This document shows positions 50,789 through 59,985 of a stretch of DNA of 64,000 nt, piece after piece; the first letter of the stretch is position 1, and each line of letters begins with the position of its first letter. The stretch spans positions 1-64,000 of the forward strand of contig CABMPP010000020.1 in assembly GCA_902388495.1 (NCBI GenBank). The letters are read 5' to 3'. Under the pieces are notes generated by a model. It did no database searches. It was not told the origin of the DNA and worked only from the letters and a program-made list of their open reading frames with translations. The position numbers and the translations under genes are program-made. The DNA is from an uncultured Bacteroides sp. (GTDB taxonomy: Bacteria; Bacteroidota; Bacteroidia; Bacteroidales; Bacteroidaceae).

Positions 50789-53044
50789 TTACCTATTGAA
50801 CAGCTCGAAAGTAAACTTACAGCCTATTTCCTGGTACTTCCAATTGGCGAAACTGGCAAACAAACCGAAGTCGAAGATATGCGTACCGATGCCGTAGCCC
50901 AACTCCAGATAAGGCTTCAAGTGAGGAACAACTAATGCATTCAGATACAAACGCTCATTCAGAACGTACTGGGTATATTTCATCAGATGGGGAAGAATCA
51001 GAAAAGGCGCTTCGTACGTGAGATGGCCGCGCAAGTACTTGCGGGAAGAGTTGTACCAGCGTCCGTCGAGCAATTGGAACACACCGCCTATTTCGTCATT
51101 CCACCCCATGGGAAGATTGGAACGGGTAAGGTTGGCAAAATCCACGAAATACAGTTCTTTCTGATTCGTAAACTGTCCCCAGCCCAAACGGAAATAGATG
51201 TCGCGCATCAAACCCAAAGGAATCGTATGCTGCAAGTCCAGTTCAATACGCTCGTACGAACCGCTACTTTGCAACACGCCTTTGATTCCACGCTCCCAAT
51301 CTACCGAGACTGTGGGATATTTGGAATAAAGATTTATTTTTCGCTCCCCGTTCATATAGTAATACTGTCCCGGAGTCCAGGACAGACGGATGCGAGGGGC
51401 AAAACTATTATAGGTGTGCCGAAACTTATTCAGAATACTCGGATCGAAGTTGGGGAAAAGCGGTGAACCGCCGGATGCTGCCCTCGTAGCCGACTTTACG
51501 GGCGGCATAGTGGGAAAATTCATAATAAACTTGGAGCGGTTGACTTCCGTACGCCTGTGCATGGACACACCCACATCGAGCGACAAACCGTTTACGATCT
51601 CCCAACTGTGACGCACGTTCAAATACAAGTCTTTGAAATAATCGAGGTGGATCTGATTGAAGTCGAAAAGGCTGTCCGGAATGGCCTTCAAATCGTCCAG
51701 CACATCACTGCTATAGATGCGGTTACCATTACCAAAGTCCACATGAAAAGCTGCCCGCTTACGAGGCCAGTAATCAAAATCGGATCTTACACGCCAATAG
51801 AATTCATTCTCTTTAAAGTTGTAACCTACCCTCGGAACGATACGCAACAGGCGGTCGCCCGTAAAAAGGCGGTTGTACTTAAACTCTTGCCGGTACGAAA
51901 AGCCATGCTTTCCGCTATAACTTAACAAAAACGGATTGATAAGCGGAGAACAGCGCACACTGCCCATCTTGGCAAGGTCTACGGTATATCGGCTGATCAG
52001 GGCATCGCCCAGCTGTCCCCAGAATTCCAGCCTTTCATTCACAGGCTTCCGCTTCCTGGCAAGTGTATCTCGACGCAAGAAGTAGTCTTGATACAACGTT
52101 TGCTCATGCGGCGACAAAGGTATGGGGCGCAGGGCATTGAAGTACGTCGTATCCCGTTGGTAAGTATTCGTATCGGTACGCAGGGTGTACGACTCGGACA
52201 AATCGTATTTACTTTTCGTCTTCGGTTTCCGGGCACTCGCAGGAAGCTTCTGCATAATATTCTTATAGTCGAGCACCGCCTCGTAACTGCCATCTATCAC
52301 ATTGCCCAGAAAGCGGAAAGTAGCCTCAACATCATATTGCTTCGGAAGGAACTCATCTGCCTCACCCACTTCGCCCATCTTCACCAGGTTGTTGAAGCGC
52401 ACCACCTCGGAACTTCCTGCAAAACGCATTTCGCGCACACTCCACACATTGTCGCTCACCACCATATATCCGCCCACCAGCTGGAAACTTTTAGTTTTCG
52501 GTATAAAGCGTATCTTAAATTGCAGATTATGACGGTCGCCCATCACCGTATCAATGCGATACGTATAGTATTTTTGGGCATTAGAAGCTAATGGCGAAAG
52601 TAACTTGTCATGCAATAAGGTAGAAGAGTAGATGTTGATATGGAAATATTCGGGCAGCCGCCCGTCCAGTTCCCAAAACTCGGAAGCAGTGCCGACACTT
52701 GCTTTGACCTTCTGGTCGTAGATGTTCGGAGCCGTGAAATGCAGGTCGCTGTATGTCTCCATCATGTATTCCCTGACGCCCTTTTTGGGGCGGAACATGG
52801 AGGGAATATAACGCAGGATATGATTCTTTTTGCGGATATTTACCCAACCTTTTATATAGAGTTCGGCCTTGTAGCTTTCCACAATACGCTCATAGAGAGG
52901 GGCAAAGAAGATCACCTTTGCCATAATGGAATCTGCCGAACGCGTCCAGTGGTCAGCAGGATAAGCAGCCGGCACAGCCTTTACTTTCTGCAAGCCCGAA
53001 AGTAAGATGCAAATGCTAATCCATATAAATAATAAACGTTTCAA
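50789..53044 (-). CDS. DUF5686 family outer-membrane protein, TTG start
   Basis: A 751-residue protein with signal peptide (from the TTG: residues KRLLFIWISICILLSG, cleaved before about 25). A beta-rich periplasmic part (about 30-280) is followed by an outer-membrane beta-barrel (about 330-751), with alternating aromatic strands and a C-terminal Phe-rich strand (IGCKFTFELF). I associate it with DUF5686; the function is unknown. The start is set at TTG 53044 because AAGGAG lies 9 nt before it and the -7 promoter box (53071-53078) lies downstream of the only upstream ATG (53089), which therefore cannot be on the mRNA. Confidence 0.82.
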   Translation of the reverse strand: MKRLLFIWISICILLSGLQKVKAVPAAYPADHWTRSADSIMAKVIFFAPLYERIVESYKAELYIKGWVNIRKKNHILRYIPSMFRPKKGVREYMMETYSDLHFTAPNIYDQKVKASVGTASEFWELDGRLPEYFHINIYSSTLLHDKLLSPLASNAQKYYTYRIDTVMGDRHNLQFKIRFIPKTKSFQLVGGYMVVSDNVWSVREMRFAGSSEVVRFNNLVKMGEVGEADEFLPKQYDVEATFRFLGNVIDGSYEAVLDYKNIMQKLPASARKPKTKSKYDLSESYTLRTDTNTYQRDTTYFNALRPIPLSPHEQTLYQDYFLRRDTLARKRKPVNERLEFWGQLGDALISRYTVDLAKMGSVRCSPLINPFLLSYSGKHGFSYRQEFKYNRLFTGDRLLRIVPRVGYNFKENEFYWRVRSDFDYWPRKRAAFHVDFGNGNRIYSSDVLDDLKAIPDSLFDFNQIHLDYFKDLYLNVRHSWEIVNGLSLDVGVSMHRRTEVNRSKFIMNFPTMPPVKSATRAASGGSPLFPNFDPSILNKFRHTYNSFAPRIRLSWTPGQYYYMNGERKINLYSKYPTVSVDWERGIKGVLQSSGSYERIELDLQHTIPLGLMRDIYFRLGWGQFTNQKELYFVDFANLTRSNLPMGWNDEIGGVFQLLDGRWYNSSRKYLRGHLTYEAPFLILPHLMKYTQYVLNERLYLNALVVPHLKPYLELGYGIGTHIFDFGLFASFANWKYQEIGCKFTFELFNR

Positions 53045-53053
53045 GCGCAATAT

Positions 53054-53059
53054 CTCCTT
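53054..53059 (-). promoter_or_regulatory. Shine-Dalgarno AAGGAG supporting the TTG start
   Basis: AAGGAG on the minus strand, 9 nt before TTG at 53044. Strong Shine-Dalgarno sequences are uncommon in Bacteroides, so this helps fix the start. Confidence 0.65.
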
Positions 53060-53070
53060 ATAGATAGGGG

Positions 53071-53078
53071 CAAATATA
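53071..53078 (-). promoter_or_regulatory. -7 box of the DUF5686 gene
   Basis: TATATTTG on the minus strand gives a leader of about 20 nt to the TTG start. Confidence 0.65.
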
Positions 53079-53217
53079 GAAAAAAACATGTGTTTTCGCA
53101 GCTTACAACCGACTTATGTTTTACAATATTTGTTTTTATTCATCATTTCTTAAATACCGCGTTCTCCGTTCACATCTATATTTTATCTCTTTTTCCGGGA
53201 ACACCCACCAATTTCAA

Positions 53218-53276
53218 GGGGTATATCCCCAAAAAACATATTATTTTTCAAGAATACCCCCTAAAAACAAGGGGTA
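53218..53276 (+). promoter_or_regulatory. Palindromic operators upstream of glutamine synthetase III
   Basis: GGGGTATATCCCC (53218-53230) is a perfect palindrome around a TAT centre. TACCCCCT (53255-53262) with AAGGGGTA (53269-53276) forms a second dyad of the same GGGGTA half-site. Centres are about 42 bp apart (four helical turns), both upstream of the -7 box at 53293. They are candidate nitrogen-regulator sites. Confidence 0.6.
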
Positions 53277-53292
53277 GTTCAGAAAAAACATG

Positions 53293-53300
53293 TATTTTTG
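53293..53300 (+). promoter_or_regulatory. -7 box of glutamine synthetase III
   Basis: TATTTTTG, 30 bp before the ATG at 53331. The second GGGGTA dyad ends 16 bp upstream and covers the -33 position. Confidence 0.65.
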
Positions 53301-53330
53301 CAGCCGACAACCAACAAATTACAGACAAGT

Positions 53331-55520
53331 ATGTCAAAAATAAGATTTTTTGCTTTGCAGGAGCTCGCCAATCGGCGTCCTTTGGAAGTTACTATTCCTT
53401 CAAACAAATTGTCCGACTACTACGGTAGCCATGTGTTCAACCTCAAAAAGATGCAGGAATATCTGCCTAAGGAGGCTTATAAAGCCGTGACAGATGCCAT
53501 AGACAAAGGTACTCCCATCAACCGGGAAATGGCCGACCTGATAGCCAACGGCATGAAGAGTTGGGCAAAATCCCTCAACGTGACCCATTACACCCACTGG
53601 TTCCAGCCCCTGACGGACGGAACTGCCGAGAAACACGATGGATTCATCGAATTCGGCGAAGGCGCGGAAGTCATCGAACGCTTTTCCGGCAAGTTGCTTG
53701 TGCAGCAGGAACCGGATGCTTCTTCTTTCCCGAACGGCGGTATCAGAAATACCTTCGAGGCTCGCGGATATACGGCTTGGGATGTTTCGTCACCGGCTTT
53801 TGTGGTAGACACTACGCTTTGTATCCCCACCATCTTCATCTCTTATACCGGCGAAGCACTGGACTACAAAACTCCGCTGCTCAAAGCACTGGCTGCTGTG
53901 GATAAAGCCGCAACAGAGGTATGCCAGCTCTTCGACAAGAACATCACACGTGTATATACCAACCTGGGTTGGGAACAGGAATATTTCTTGGTAGACTCCG
54001 CCCTCTACAATGCCCGCCCGGACCTCTGCCTGACCGGACGCACCCTGATGGGGCATTCTTCGGCAAAGGACCAGCAACTGGAAGACCACTATTTCGGTTC
54101 TATCCCTCCGCGCGTCACTGCCTTTATGAAGGAGTTGGAAATAGAATGCCACAAACTGGGTATTCCGGTAAAAACGCGTCACAACGAGGTAGCTCCCAAT
54201 CAATTTGAGTTAGCTCCCATCTTTGAGAACGCCAACCTTGCCAACGACCACAACCAGCTGGTCATGGACCTGATGAAACGCATCGCCCGCAAACACAACT
54301 TCGCCGTGCTGCTGCACGAGAAACCTTATAGCGGAGTAAACGGTTCGGGCAAGCACAACAACTGGTCGCTCTGTACCGACACCGGCGTCAACCTCTTTGC
54401 TCCGGGCAAGAATCCGAAAGGTAACATGCTGTTCCTTACTTTCCTGGTGAATGTGCTGATGATGGTTTATAAGAACCAAGACCTGCTCCGCGCCTCCATC
54501 GTCAGTGCCGGAAACAGCCACCGTCTGGGAGCCAACGAAGCACCGCCCGCCATACTGTCCATCTTCCTGGGCAAGCAGTTGTCCGCTATCCTCGACGAAA
54601 TCACTCGCCAGGTGGGCAACAGCAAAATGACTGCCGAGGAAAAGACCACTCTCAAACTGGGCATCGGACGTATTCCCGAAATCTTGCTGGACACCACCGA
54701 CCGCAACCGTACTTCTCCGTTTGCCTTCACCGGCAACCGTTTTGAATTCCGTGCCGCCGGTTCCTCTTCCAACTGTGCCGCTGCCATGATTGCCATCAAT
54801 GCAGCGATGGCCAATCAGTTGAACGAATTCAAAGTCTCCATCGACAAGTTGATGGAAGAAGGTGTAGGCAAGGACGAAGCCATCTTCCGCATTCTGAAAG
54901 AAACAATCATTGCGTCCGAACCGATCCGTTTTGAAGGCGACGGCTACTCCGAACAATGGAAACAGGAAGCTGCCCGCCGCGGCCTGACCAACATCTGCCA
55001 CGTGCCCGAAGCGCTGATGCACTATATGGACAACCAATCCCGTTCCGTCCTCATCGGCGAACGTATATTCAATGAAACAGAACTGGCTTGCCGCCTGGAA
55101 GTAGAACTGGAGAAATATACGATGAAGGTGCAGATAGAGAGCCGCGTATTGGGCGACCTTGCCATCAACCACATTGTGCCGACAGCTGTGATTTATCAGA
55201 ACCGTTTGTTGGAGAATCTGCGCGGTTTACGCGAGACTTTCTCTCCCGAAGAATACGAAGAACTCAGCGCCGACCGCAAGGAACTCGTACGTGACATATC
55301 CCACCGGGTGACAGCCATCAAGACCCTGGTACGCGAGATGACCGAAGCCCGGAAAGTAGCCAATCACATGGAGCATTTCAAGGACAAGGCTTTTGCCTAC
55401 GAAGAGACAGTACGCCCCTATCTGGACAACATCCGCGACCACATTGACCACCTCGAAATGGAAGTTGATGACGAGATATGGCCGCTGCCGAAGTATAGGG
55501 AGTTGCTGTTTGCAAAATGA
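53331..55520 (+). CDS. glnN: Glutamine synthetase type III
   Basis: Makes glutamine from glutamate, ammonia and ATP. It has 729 residues, the size of GSIII first described in Bacteroides fragilis. Visible features include the GSIII-type N-terminus MSKIRFFALQELANRRPLEV, the catalytic WEQEYFLVD metal-binding strand, the ATP/glutamate site KTRHNEVAPNQFELAPIFEN, NGSGKHNNWSL, and ANEAPPAILSIFLG. The start at 53331 is set by homologues and by the -7 box; an earlier in-frame ATG at 53298 overlaps the promoter. Palindromic operators upstream suggest nitrogen control. A long hairpin follows the stop. Confidence 0.97.
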   Translation: MSKIRFFALQELANRRPLEVTIPSNKLSDYYGSHVFNLKKMQEYLPKEAYKAVTDAIDKGTPINREMADLIANGMKSWAKSLNVTHYTHWFQPLTDGTAEKHDGFIEFGEGAEVIERFSGKLLVQQEPDASSFPNGGIRNTFEARGYTAWDVSSPAFVVDTTLCIPTIFISYTGEALDYKTPLLKALAAVDKAATEVCQLFDKNITRVYTNLGWEQEYFLVDSALYNARPDLCLTGRTLMGHSSAKDQQLEDHYFGSIPPRVTAFMKELEIECHKLGIPVKTRHNEVAPNQFELAPIFENANLANDHNQLVMDLMKRIARKHNFAVLLHEKPYSGVNGSGKHNNWSLCTDTGVNLFAPGKNPKGNMLFLTFLVNVLMMVYKNQDLLRASIVSAGNSHRLGANEAPPAILSIFLGKQLSAILDEITRQVGNSKMTAEEKTTLKLGIGRIPEILLDTTDRNRTSPFAFTGNRFEFRAAGSSSNCAAAMIAINAAMANQLNEFKVSIDKLMEEGVGKDEAIFRILKETIIASEPIRFEGDGYSEQWKQEAARRGLTNICHVPEALMHYMDNQSRSVLIGERIFNETELACRLEVELEKYTMKVQIESRVLGDLAINHIVPTAVIYQNRLLENLRGLRETFSPEEYEELSADRKELVRDISHRVTAIKTLVREMTEARKVANHMEHFKDKAFAYEETVRPYLDNIRDHIDHLEMEVDDEIWPLPKYRELLFAK

Positions 55521-55530
55521 TAATCCACCT

Positions 55531-55621
55531 CATTTACAATGTACAAGTTACAATGTACAATTTATCCGTGCGGCATGATAGCGCAGCCAAATTGTACATT
55601 GTAAATTGTACATTGTAAATG
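55531..55621. repeat. 33-bp-stem inverted repeat built from a 14-bp unit
   Basis: TTACAATGTACAA occurs at 55534 and 55548 (14-bp period), and its reverse complement at 55592 and 55606. The arms 55531-55563 and 55589-55621 pair with one mismatch across a 25-nt loop. It lies 10 bp after the GSIII stop and could cap the 3' end of that mRNA, although there is no terminal T-run. Confidence 0.85.
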
Positions 55622-55694
55622 TATAAGTTTCCATTTTCTCCCCCTCCTCCTGCATCTTTTTGTCACATTTGTGCAATATTTAATTTTTTCTTTT

Positions 55695-55702
55695 TACATT
55701 TG
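55695..55702 (+). promoter_or_regulatory. -7 box of the Crp/Fnr gene
   Basis: TACATTTG, with ACATTTGTGC repeated 32 bp upstream (55665-55674) and again here (55696-55705 region). The direct repeat may be a regulator site or supply the -33 TTTG. Confidence 0.5.
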
Positions 55703-55730
55703 TGCTGTATAACACAGTTTTGCAGCATTT

Positions 55731-56432
55731 ATGGTGAAAATAAACTTATCTGAAATAAATGTTCCGGAGTTGATAGCCGACATGTGGTCGCCTCTGAACG
55801 ATGAACAGCGGGAGTTTCTCGCTAATCATTTCACGCTCCAGAATTACAAAAAGAATGAGATTATACATTGTGAAGGCGAGACGCCGACACACCTTATGTG
55901 TTTGTTAACTGGCAAGGTCAAAATTTACAAAGACGGTGTAGGCGGCCGAAGCCAAATTATCCGCATGATCAAGCCCGTTGAATATTTCGGTTATCGCGCT
56001 TACTTCGCCAAAGAAGACTATGTAACTGCTGCTGCTGCTTTCGAGCCTTCCGTCATCTGCCTTATCCCGATGACTGCCATCATGACTTTAGTCAGCCAAA
56101 ACAACGATCTCGCCATGTTCTTCATCAAGCAACTGTCCGTTGATCTGGGCATTGCCGACGAACGTACTGTGAACCTGACGCAAAAACACATCCGTGGACG
56201 ACTGGCCGAATCTCTGATTTTCCTGAAAGAAAGCTATGGTTTGGAAGAAGACAGCTCTACATTGAGCATTTACCTCTCTCGCGAAGACCTGGCCAATTTG
56301 TCGAATATGACAACCTCCAATGCCATCCGCACCCTGTCACAGTTCGCCACAGAACGATTAATCACCATTGACGGACGTAAAATCAAAATTATCGACGAAG
56401 AAAAGCTGAAAAAGATAAGCAAAATAGGATAA
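55731..56432 (+). CDS. Crp/Fnr family transcriptional regulator
   Basis: A 233-residue cytosolic regulator. The N-terminal cyclic-nucleotide-binding-like beta-roll spans about 25-130 (NEIIHCEGETPTHLMCLLTGKVKIY). A dimerisation helix and a C-terminal winged helix follow (about 160-230; IYLSREDLANLSNMTTSNAIRTLSQF is the helix-turn-helix region). There is no Cys cluster of the Fnr iron-sulfur type, and the Arg/Ser pair for cAMP is not evident, so the effector is unknown. It lies between GSIII and a GH20 hexosaminidase gene 95 bp downstream. Confidence 0.93.
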   Translation: MVKINLSEINVPELIADMWSPLNDEQREFLANHFTLQNYKKNEIIHCEGETPTHLMCLLTGKVKIYKDGVGGRSQIIRMIKPVEYFGYRAYFAKEDYVTAAAAFEPSVICLIPMTAIMTLVSQNNDLAMFFIKQLSVDLGIADERTVNLTQKHIRGRLAESLIFLKESYGLEEDSSTLSIYLSREDLANLSNMTTSNAIRTLSQFATERLITIDGRKIKIIDEEKLKKISKIG

Positions 56433-56527
56433 AGATAAACAAAAGCAGGATGACAATTAACAAGCCCCCACGCGTTAATTGAACTCCTTACCACTAATTA
56501 ATTATTAACTTAACACACATTGAAACC

Positions 56528-58963
56528 ATGAAGAAAGCATTAATGCTCTCTCTTTTAGTCGGTTTGTTGTTCACATCCCCAGGATGCCAACAAGCACTGA
56601 AAGAAACCGTGAACGAGTACAGTATCGTTCCTCTCCCCAACCAAATGGCTCCCCAAGAGGGACGTTTCCAACTGACAGACAAGGTATCCGTCGTAACTGC
56701 CGGTTGTACTCCAGAGGTACAAACTATTGCGGACAGCCTCATCACTCATCTGCGGAACGTTTCAGGCATCTCCCTGCAAACAGAACAAGCCGTTGCATCC
56801 TGCATCCGTTTCGTCACTGCCGAAGGTATGCCGAAAGAAGGATATAAACTCTCTGTCACCCCGGATGAAATTACGTTGACAGCCTCTCAACCGAATGGCT
56901 TCTACTATGGCGTGCAAACCATCTATCAGCTTCTCCCCCCTGCCATATACGGCAAGGAGCCGGCTAAGCGTGAAGACTGGTCACTGCCTGCCGTAGAGAT
57001 AGAAGATGCTCCGCGTTTTCCATACCGCGGTCTGATGCTGGATGTTTGCCGTCATTTCTCCTCCCTCGACTACATCTATAAGTTTATCGACATGCTTGCC
57101 ATGCATAAGATGAATACTTTCCACTGGCATTTGACGGATGACCAGGGCTGGCGCATCGAAATAAAGAAATATCCGAAGTTGATAGAAGTAGGCTCCAAAC
57201 GCAAGGAAACCCTGGTAGACTATTACTTCACCAACTGGCCGCAAGTGTTCGACGGCAAAGAACATGGAGGTTACTATACGCAAGAGCAGATAAAGGATGT
57301 AGTAGCTTATGCTGCAAGCAAATACATTACGGTTATCCCTGAAATAGAAATGCCGGGACATGCCATAGCCGCCCTCGCCTCCTACCCCGAACTATCATGC
57401 AATCCGGACACGACCTACGACGTCACAGGCATCTGGGGAATATTCGAGCAAGTATACTGCCCCACAGAAAAGACTTTCGAATTCCTGGAAGGCGTATTGG
57501 ATGAAGTTATAAAGCTCTTTCCCAGCTCCTACATCCACATCGGCGGTGACGAGTGCCCCAAGACCGCTTGGAAGAACTGCGCACACTGCCAGGGACTCAT
57601 CAGGCAACTCGGCTTGAAGGACGACACCACTCCGAATGCCATCGACGGCAAGAAACATACCAAAGAAGAGAAATTGCAAAGTTACTTCGTAACCCGCATG
57701 GAGAAATACCTGAACAGCAAAGGGCGCAACATCATCGGATGGGATGAGATCCTGGAAGGCGGACTGGCACCCAATGCAACAGTCATGTCCTGGCGCGGCG
57801 TAGCCGGTGGGATAAATGCTGCAAAAGCAGGACACGATGCAATCATGGCACCCTCGCCATACGCTTATCTGGACCAGTATCAGGAAGAACCTTCCATAGC
57901 CCCTACTACCATCGGCGGCTATATCACCTTAAAAAAGGCATATAGCTACAACCCCGTTCCGGATGATGCAGACGAGACTTTGAAGCAGCATATCATCGGC
58001 GTACAAGGCAATATCTGGACTGAATACATGCAAAACGACGAACGTCGTGACTATCAAGCTTTTCCGCGCGCCGTTGCAATAGCAGAAAACGGATGGACAC
58101 AGAACAGCAACAAGGATTTCAAGAACTTCTGTCAGCGCATGGTCAAGGATTTCGAACGTATGGATGTAATGGACGTAAAGGCATCCCGCAGCTTCTTCGA
58201 CGCATCCATCAACACCCACGTATATAATGATACACTGAAAGCGGTGCTGGAATGTTTCTATCCCGATGCCGAAATCAGATATACAACGGACGGAAGTACT
58301 CCGACTGCAAAATCTGCATTATACAGCCAGCCTTTCACCTGGCAGGGAAATATCAACTTGAAAGCAGCTGCATTCAAAGAAGGCAAGATGTTGGGTAAGG
58401 TCATTGAAAAGCAACTTTACGGTAATCTGATTGCAGGAAAGCGTTACTCTACTACTCCACGCTGCGGATGGATGAACGGCGATATCTTCGGAGAAAATGA
58501 TGTGTTGGGTGCAGACACTACGACATTAGGACTGACCAACGGAAAACGAGGAAACATCGCCTCCTTCACCCCCTGGGTATCTTTCAAGATAAACGAGAAG
58601 TGCAATAACGAACTCGTATTTACTGTCGATCTGGAAAAACCGACTACAATCAGTTCTGTCACTTTCGGCACACTTTACAACCCGGGATTCCGTGTCCTGC
58701 CGCCCAGTGCAGCCAGTGTAGAAATCTCGGCCGACGGCAAAGAATACCGTTCAATCGCCCAGGATTCATACACCCGTGATTATCCCGAACGGGGAAGGAA
58801 AGCATTTACTGATACATTGAAATTCAATCCGACCGAAGCACGTTATGTAAAGGTCATCTTGAAGAGTGGCGGTACTTTACGCAATGGAATAGATTGCCGT
58901 AAAGATTCACCGGAGGAGATTATCCCGTCGGATATATATGTAGATGAAATAGAGGTATATTAA
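56528..58963 (+). CDS. Beta-N-acetylhexosaminidase, GH20, with chitobiase-like C-terminus
   Basis: An 811-residue exported enzyme, probable lipoprotein (Cys 20 in LLFTSPGC). GH20b alpha/beta domain about 25-150; GH20 TIM barrel about 155-520 with FPYRGLMLDVCRHF, KMNTFHWHLTDDQGWRIEIK and the catalytic D341-E342 pair in HIGGDECPK; MSWRG and ENGWT later. Beyond the barrel is an Fn3-associated domain (YTTDGSTPTAKSALY) and an F5/8 type C-like sugar-binding domain (about 650-811). It removes terminal GlcNAc or GalNAc from glycans such as host mucin or glycoprotein chains. A strong terminator follows. Confidence 0.95.
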   Translation: MKKALMLSLLVGLLFTSPGCQQALKETVNEYSIVPLPNQMAPQEGRFQLTDKVSVVTAGCTPEVQTIADSLITHLRNVSGISLQTEQAVASCIRFVTAEGMPKEGYKLSVTPDEITLTASQPNGFYYGVQTIYQLLPPAIYGKEPAKREDWSLPAVEIEDAPRFPYRGLMLDVCRHFSSLDYIYKFIDMLAMHKMNTFHWHLTDDQGWRIEIKKYPKLIEVGSKRKETLVDYYFTNWPQVFDGKEHGGYYTQEQIKDVVAYAASKYITVIPEIEMPGHAIAALASYPELSCNPDTTYDVTGIWGIFEQVYCPTEKTFEFLEGVLDEVIKLFPSSYIHIGGDECPKTAWKNCAHCQGLIRQLGLKDDTTPNAIDGKKHTKEEKLQSYFVTRMEKYLNSKGRNIIGWDEILEGGLAPNATVMSWRGVAGGINAAKAGHDAIMAPSPYAYLDQYQEEPSIAPTTIGGYITLKKAYSYNPVPDDADETLKQHIIGVQGNIWTEYMQNDERRDYQAFPRAVAIAENGWTQNSNKDFKNFCQRMVKDFERMDVMDVKASRSFFDASINTHVYNDTLKAVLECFYPDAEIRYTTDGSTPTAKSALYSQPFTWQGNINLKAAAFKEGKMLGKVIEKQLYGNLIAGKRYSTTPRCGWMNGDIFGENDVLGADTTTLGLTNGKRGNIASFTPWVSFKINEKCNNELVFTVDLEKPTTISSVTFGTLYNPGFRVLPPSAASVEISADGKEYRSIAQDSYTRDYPERGRKAFTDTLKFNPTEARYVKVILKSGGTLRNGIDCRKDSPEEIIPSDIYVDEIEVY

Positions 58964-58965
58964 GG

Positions 58966-59010
58966 TAAATGAAAGTCTGGCGGGGTTTCACCCCGCCAGA
59001 CTTTCATTTA
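58966..59010. terminator. Bidirectional terminator, 20-bp perfect stem
   Basis: The arms 58966-58985 and 58991-59010 are perfect complements with loop TTTCA. It separates the GH20 gene (+) from trxB (-), whose stop codon directly abuts it. Confidence 0.92.
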
Positions 59011-59985
59011 CTAAATCAAGCACTTTGAAGAAAGATATCTCTCCGCCTCTATCGCTGCCTGACAACCTGTTCCGGCTGCCGTAATCGCCTGGCGATAATG
59101 AGGATCGGCCACATCTCCTGCAGCAAATACTCCCGGCACTTTGGTGCGCGGTGTACCCGGTTCGGTAAGGATATACCCGACTTCGTCCGTATCCAGATAA
59201 GGCTTGAAGATGTCCGAGTTCGGCTTATGACCGATAGCCAGGAAGAAACCGTCGATAGCTACATCATAGCGTTCTTCGTCCGGCTCACCCATACGCTTCA
59301 CCAGGTGCACGCCTTCTACCCCGTTCTCTCCGAACAAACCTACGGCGTTGTGCTCAAACAACACCTCTATCTTATCATGCTTCATCACACGTTCCTGCAT
59401 AATCTTGGAAGCACGAAGGAAAGGTTTGCGGACAATCAGATATACTTTGGAAGCCAGTCCGGCAAGGTAAACCGCCTCTTCGCAAGCAGTATCTCCACCA
59501 CCTACCACGGCTACCGTCTTCTTGCGATAGAAGAAACCGTCGCAAGTAGCACAAGCACTGACGCCCATACCGGCATATTTCTTTTCATCATCCAATCCCA
59601 GATACTTGGCTGCAGCACCTGTAGCGATAATCAGTGTATCTGTCTCGATCACCTTCTCTTCATCAATCGTAATCTTATAAGGTGCCTGGCTAAGATCGGC
59701 TGCAGTGGCAATACCATTTCGCATATCTGCACCGAAACGCTCGGCCTGCTTACGCAGGTCTTCCATCAAGTCCGGACCGTTGATACCTTCGGGATAACCG
59801 GGGAAGTTCTCTACATCCGTAGTTGTTGTCAACTGACCACCAGGCTGCAAACCTGCATAAAGCACCGGTGAAAGATTGGCACGACCGGCATAGATAGCAG
59901 CTGTATAGCCAGCAGGACCCGAACCGATAATCAAACATTTTACTTTTTCTGTTTCCATATTCATTCCATTTATAATATTATTCAT
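59011..59985 (-). CDS. trxB: Thioredoxin-disulfide reductase
   Basis: An FAD flavoenzyme that reduces thioredoxin with NADPH. It has 324 residues from the ATG at 59985, which overlaps the lolA-like stop (ATGA). The FAD motif is [16 protein letters not shown]; the redox pair CATC is followed by DGFFY; the NADPH motif is [12 protein letters not shown]; the C-terminal FAD motif is VFAAGDV. With an alternative start at 59958 (METEKVK) the cysteines fall at 136 and 139, close to the usual 135/138, so that start is also possible. It is third in the cluster ftsK-lolA-trxB. Confidence 0.96.
   Translation of the reverse strand: MNNIINGMNMETEKVKCLIIGSGPAGYTAAIYAGRANLSPVLYAGLQPGGQLTTTTDVENFPGYPEGINGPDLMEDLRKQAERFGADMRNGIATAADLSQAPYKITIDEEKVIETDTLIIATGAAAKYLGLDDEKKYAGMGVSACATCDGFFYRKKTVAVVGGGDTACEEAVYLAGLASKVYLIVRKPFLRASKIMQERVMKHDKIEVLFEHNAVGLFGENGVEGVHLVKRMGEPDEERYDVAIDGFFLAIGHKPNSDIFKPYLDTDEVGYILTEPGTPRTKVPGVFAAGDVADPHYRQAITAAGTGCQAAIEAERYLSSKCLI

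Noticed and set aside
53042..53089. ATG at 53089 as start of the DUF5686 gene
   Set aside because: The -7 box TATATTTG lies downstream of it, and TTG at 53044 has a Shine-Dalgarno sequence and gives a better signal peptide.
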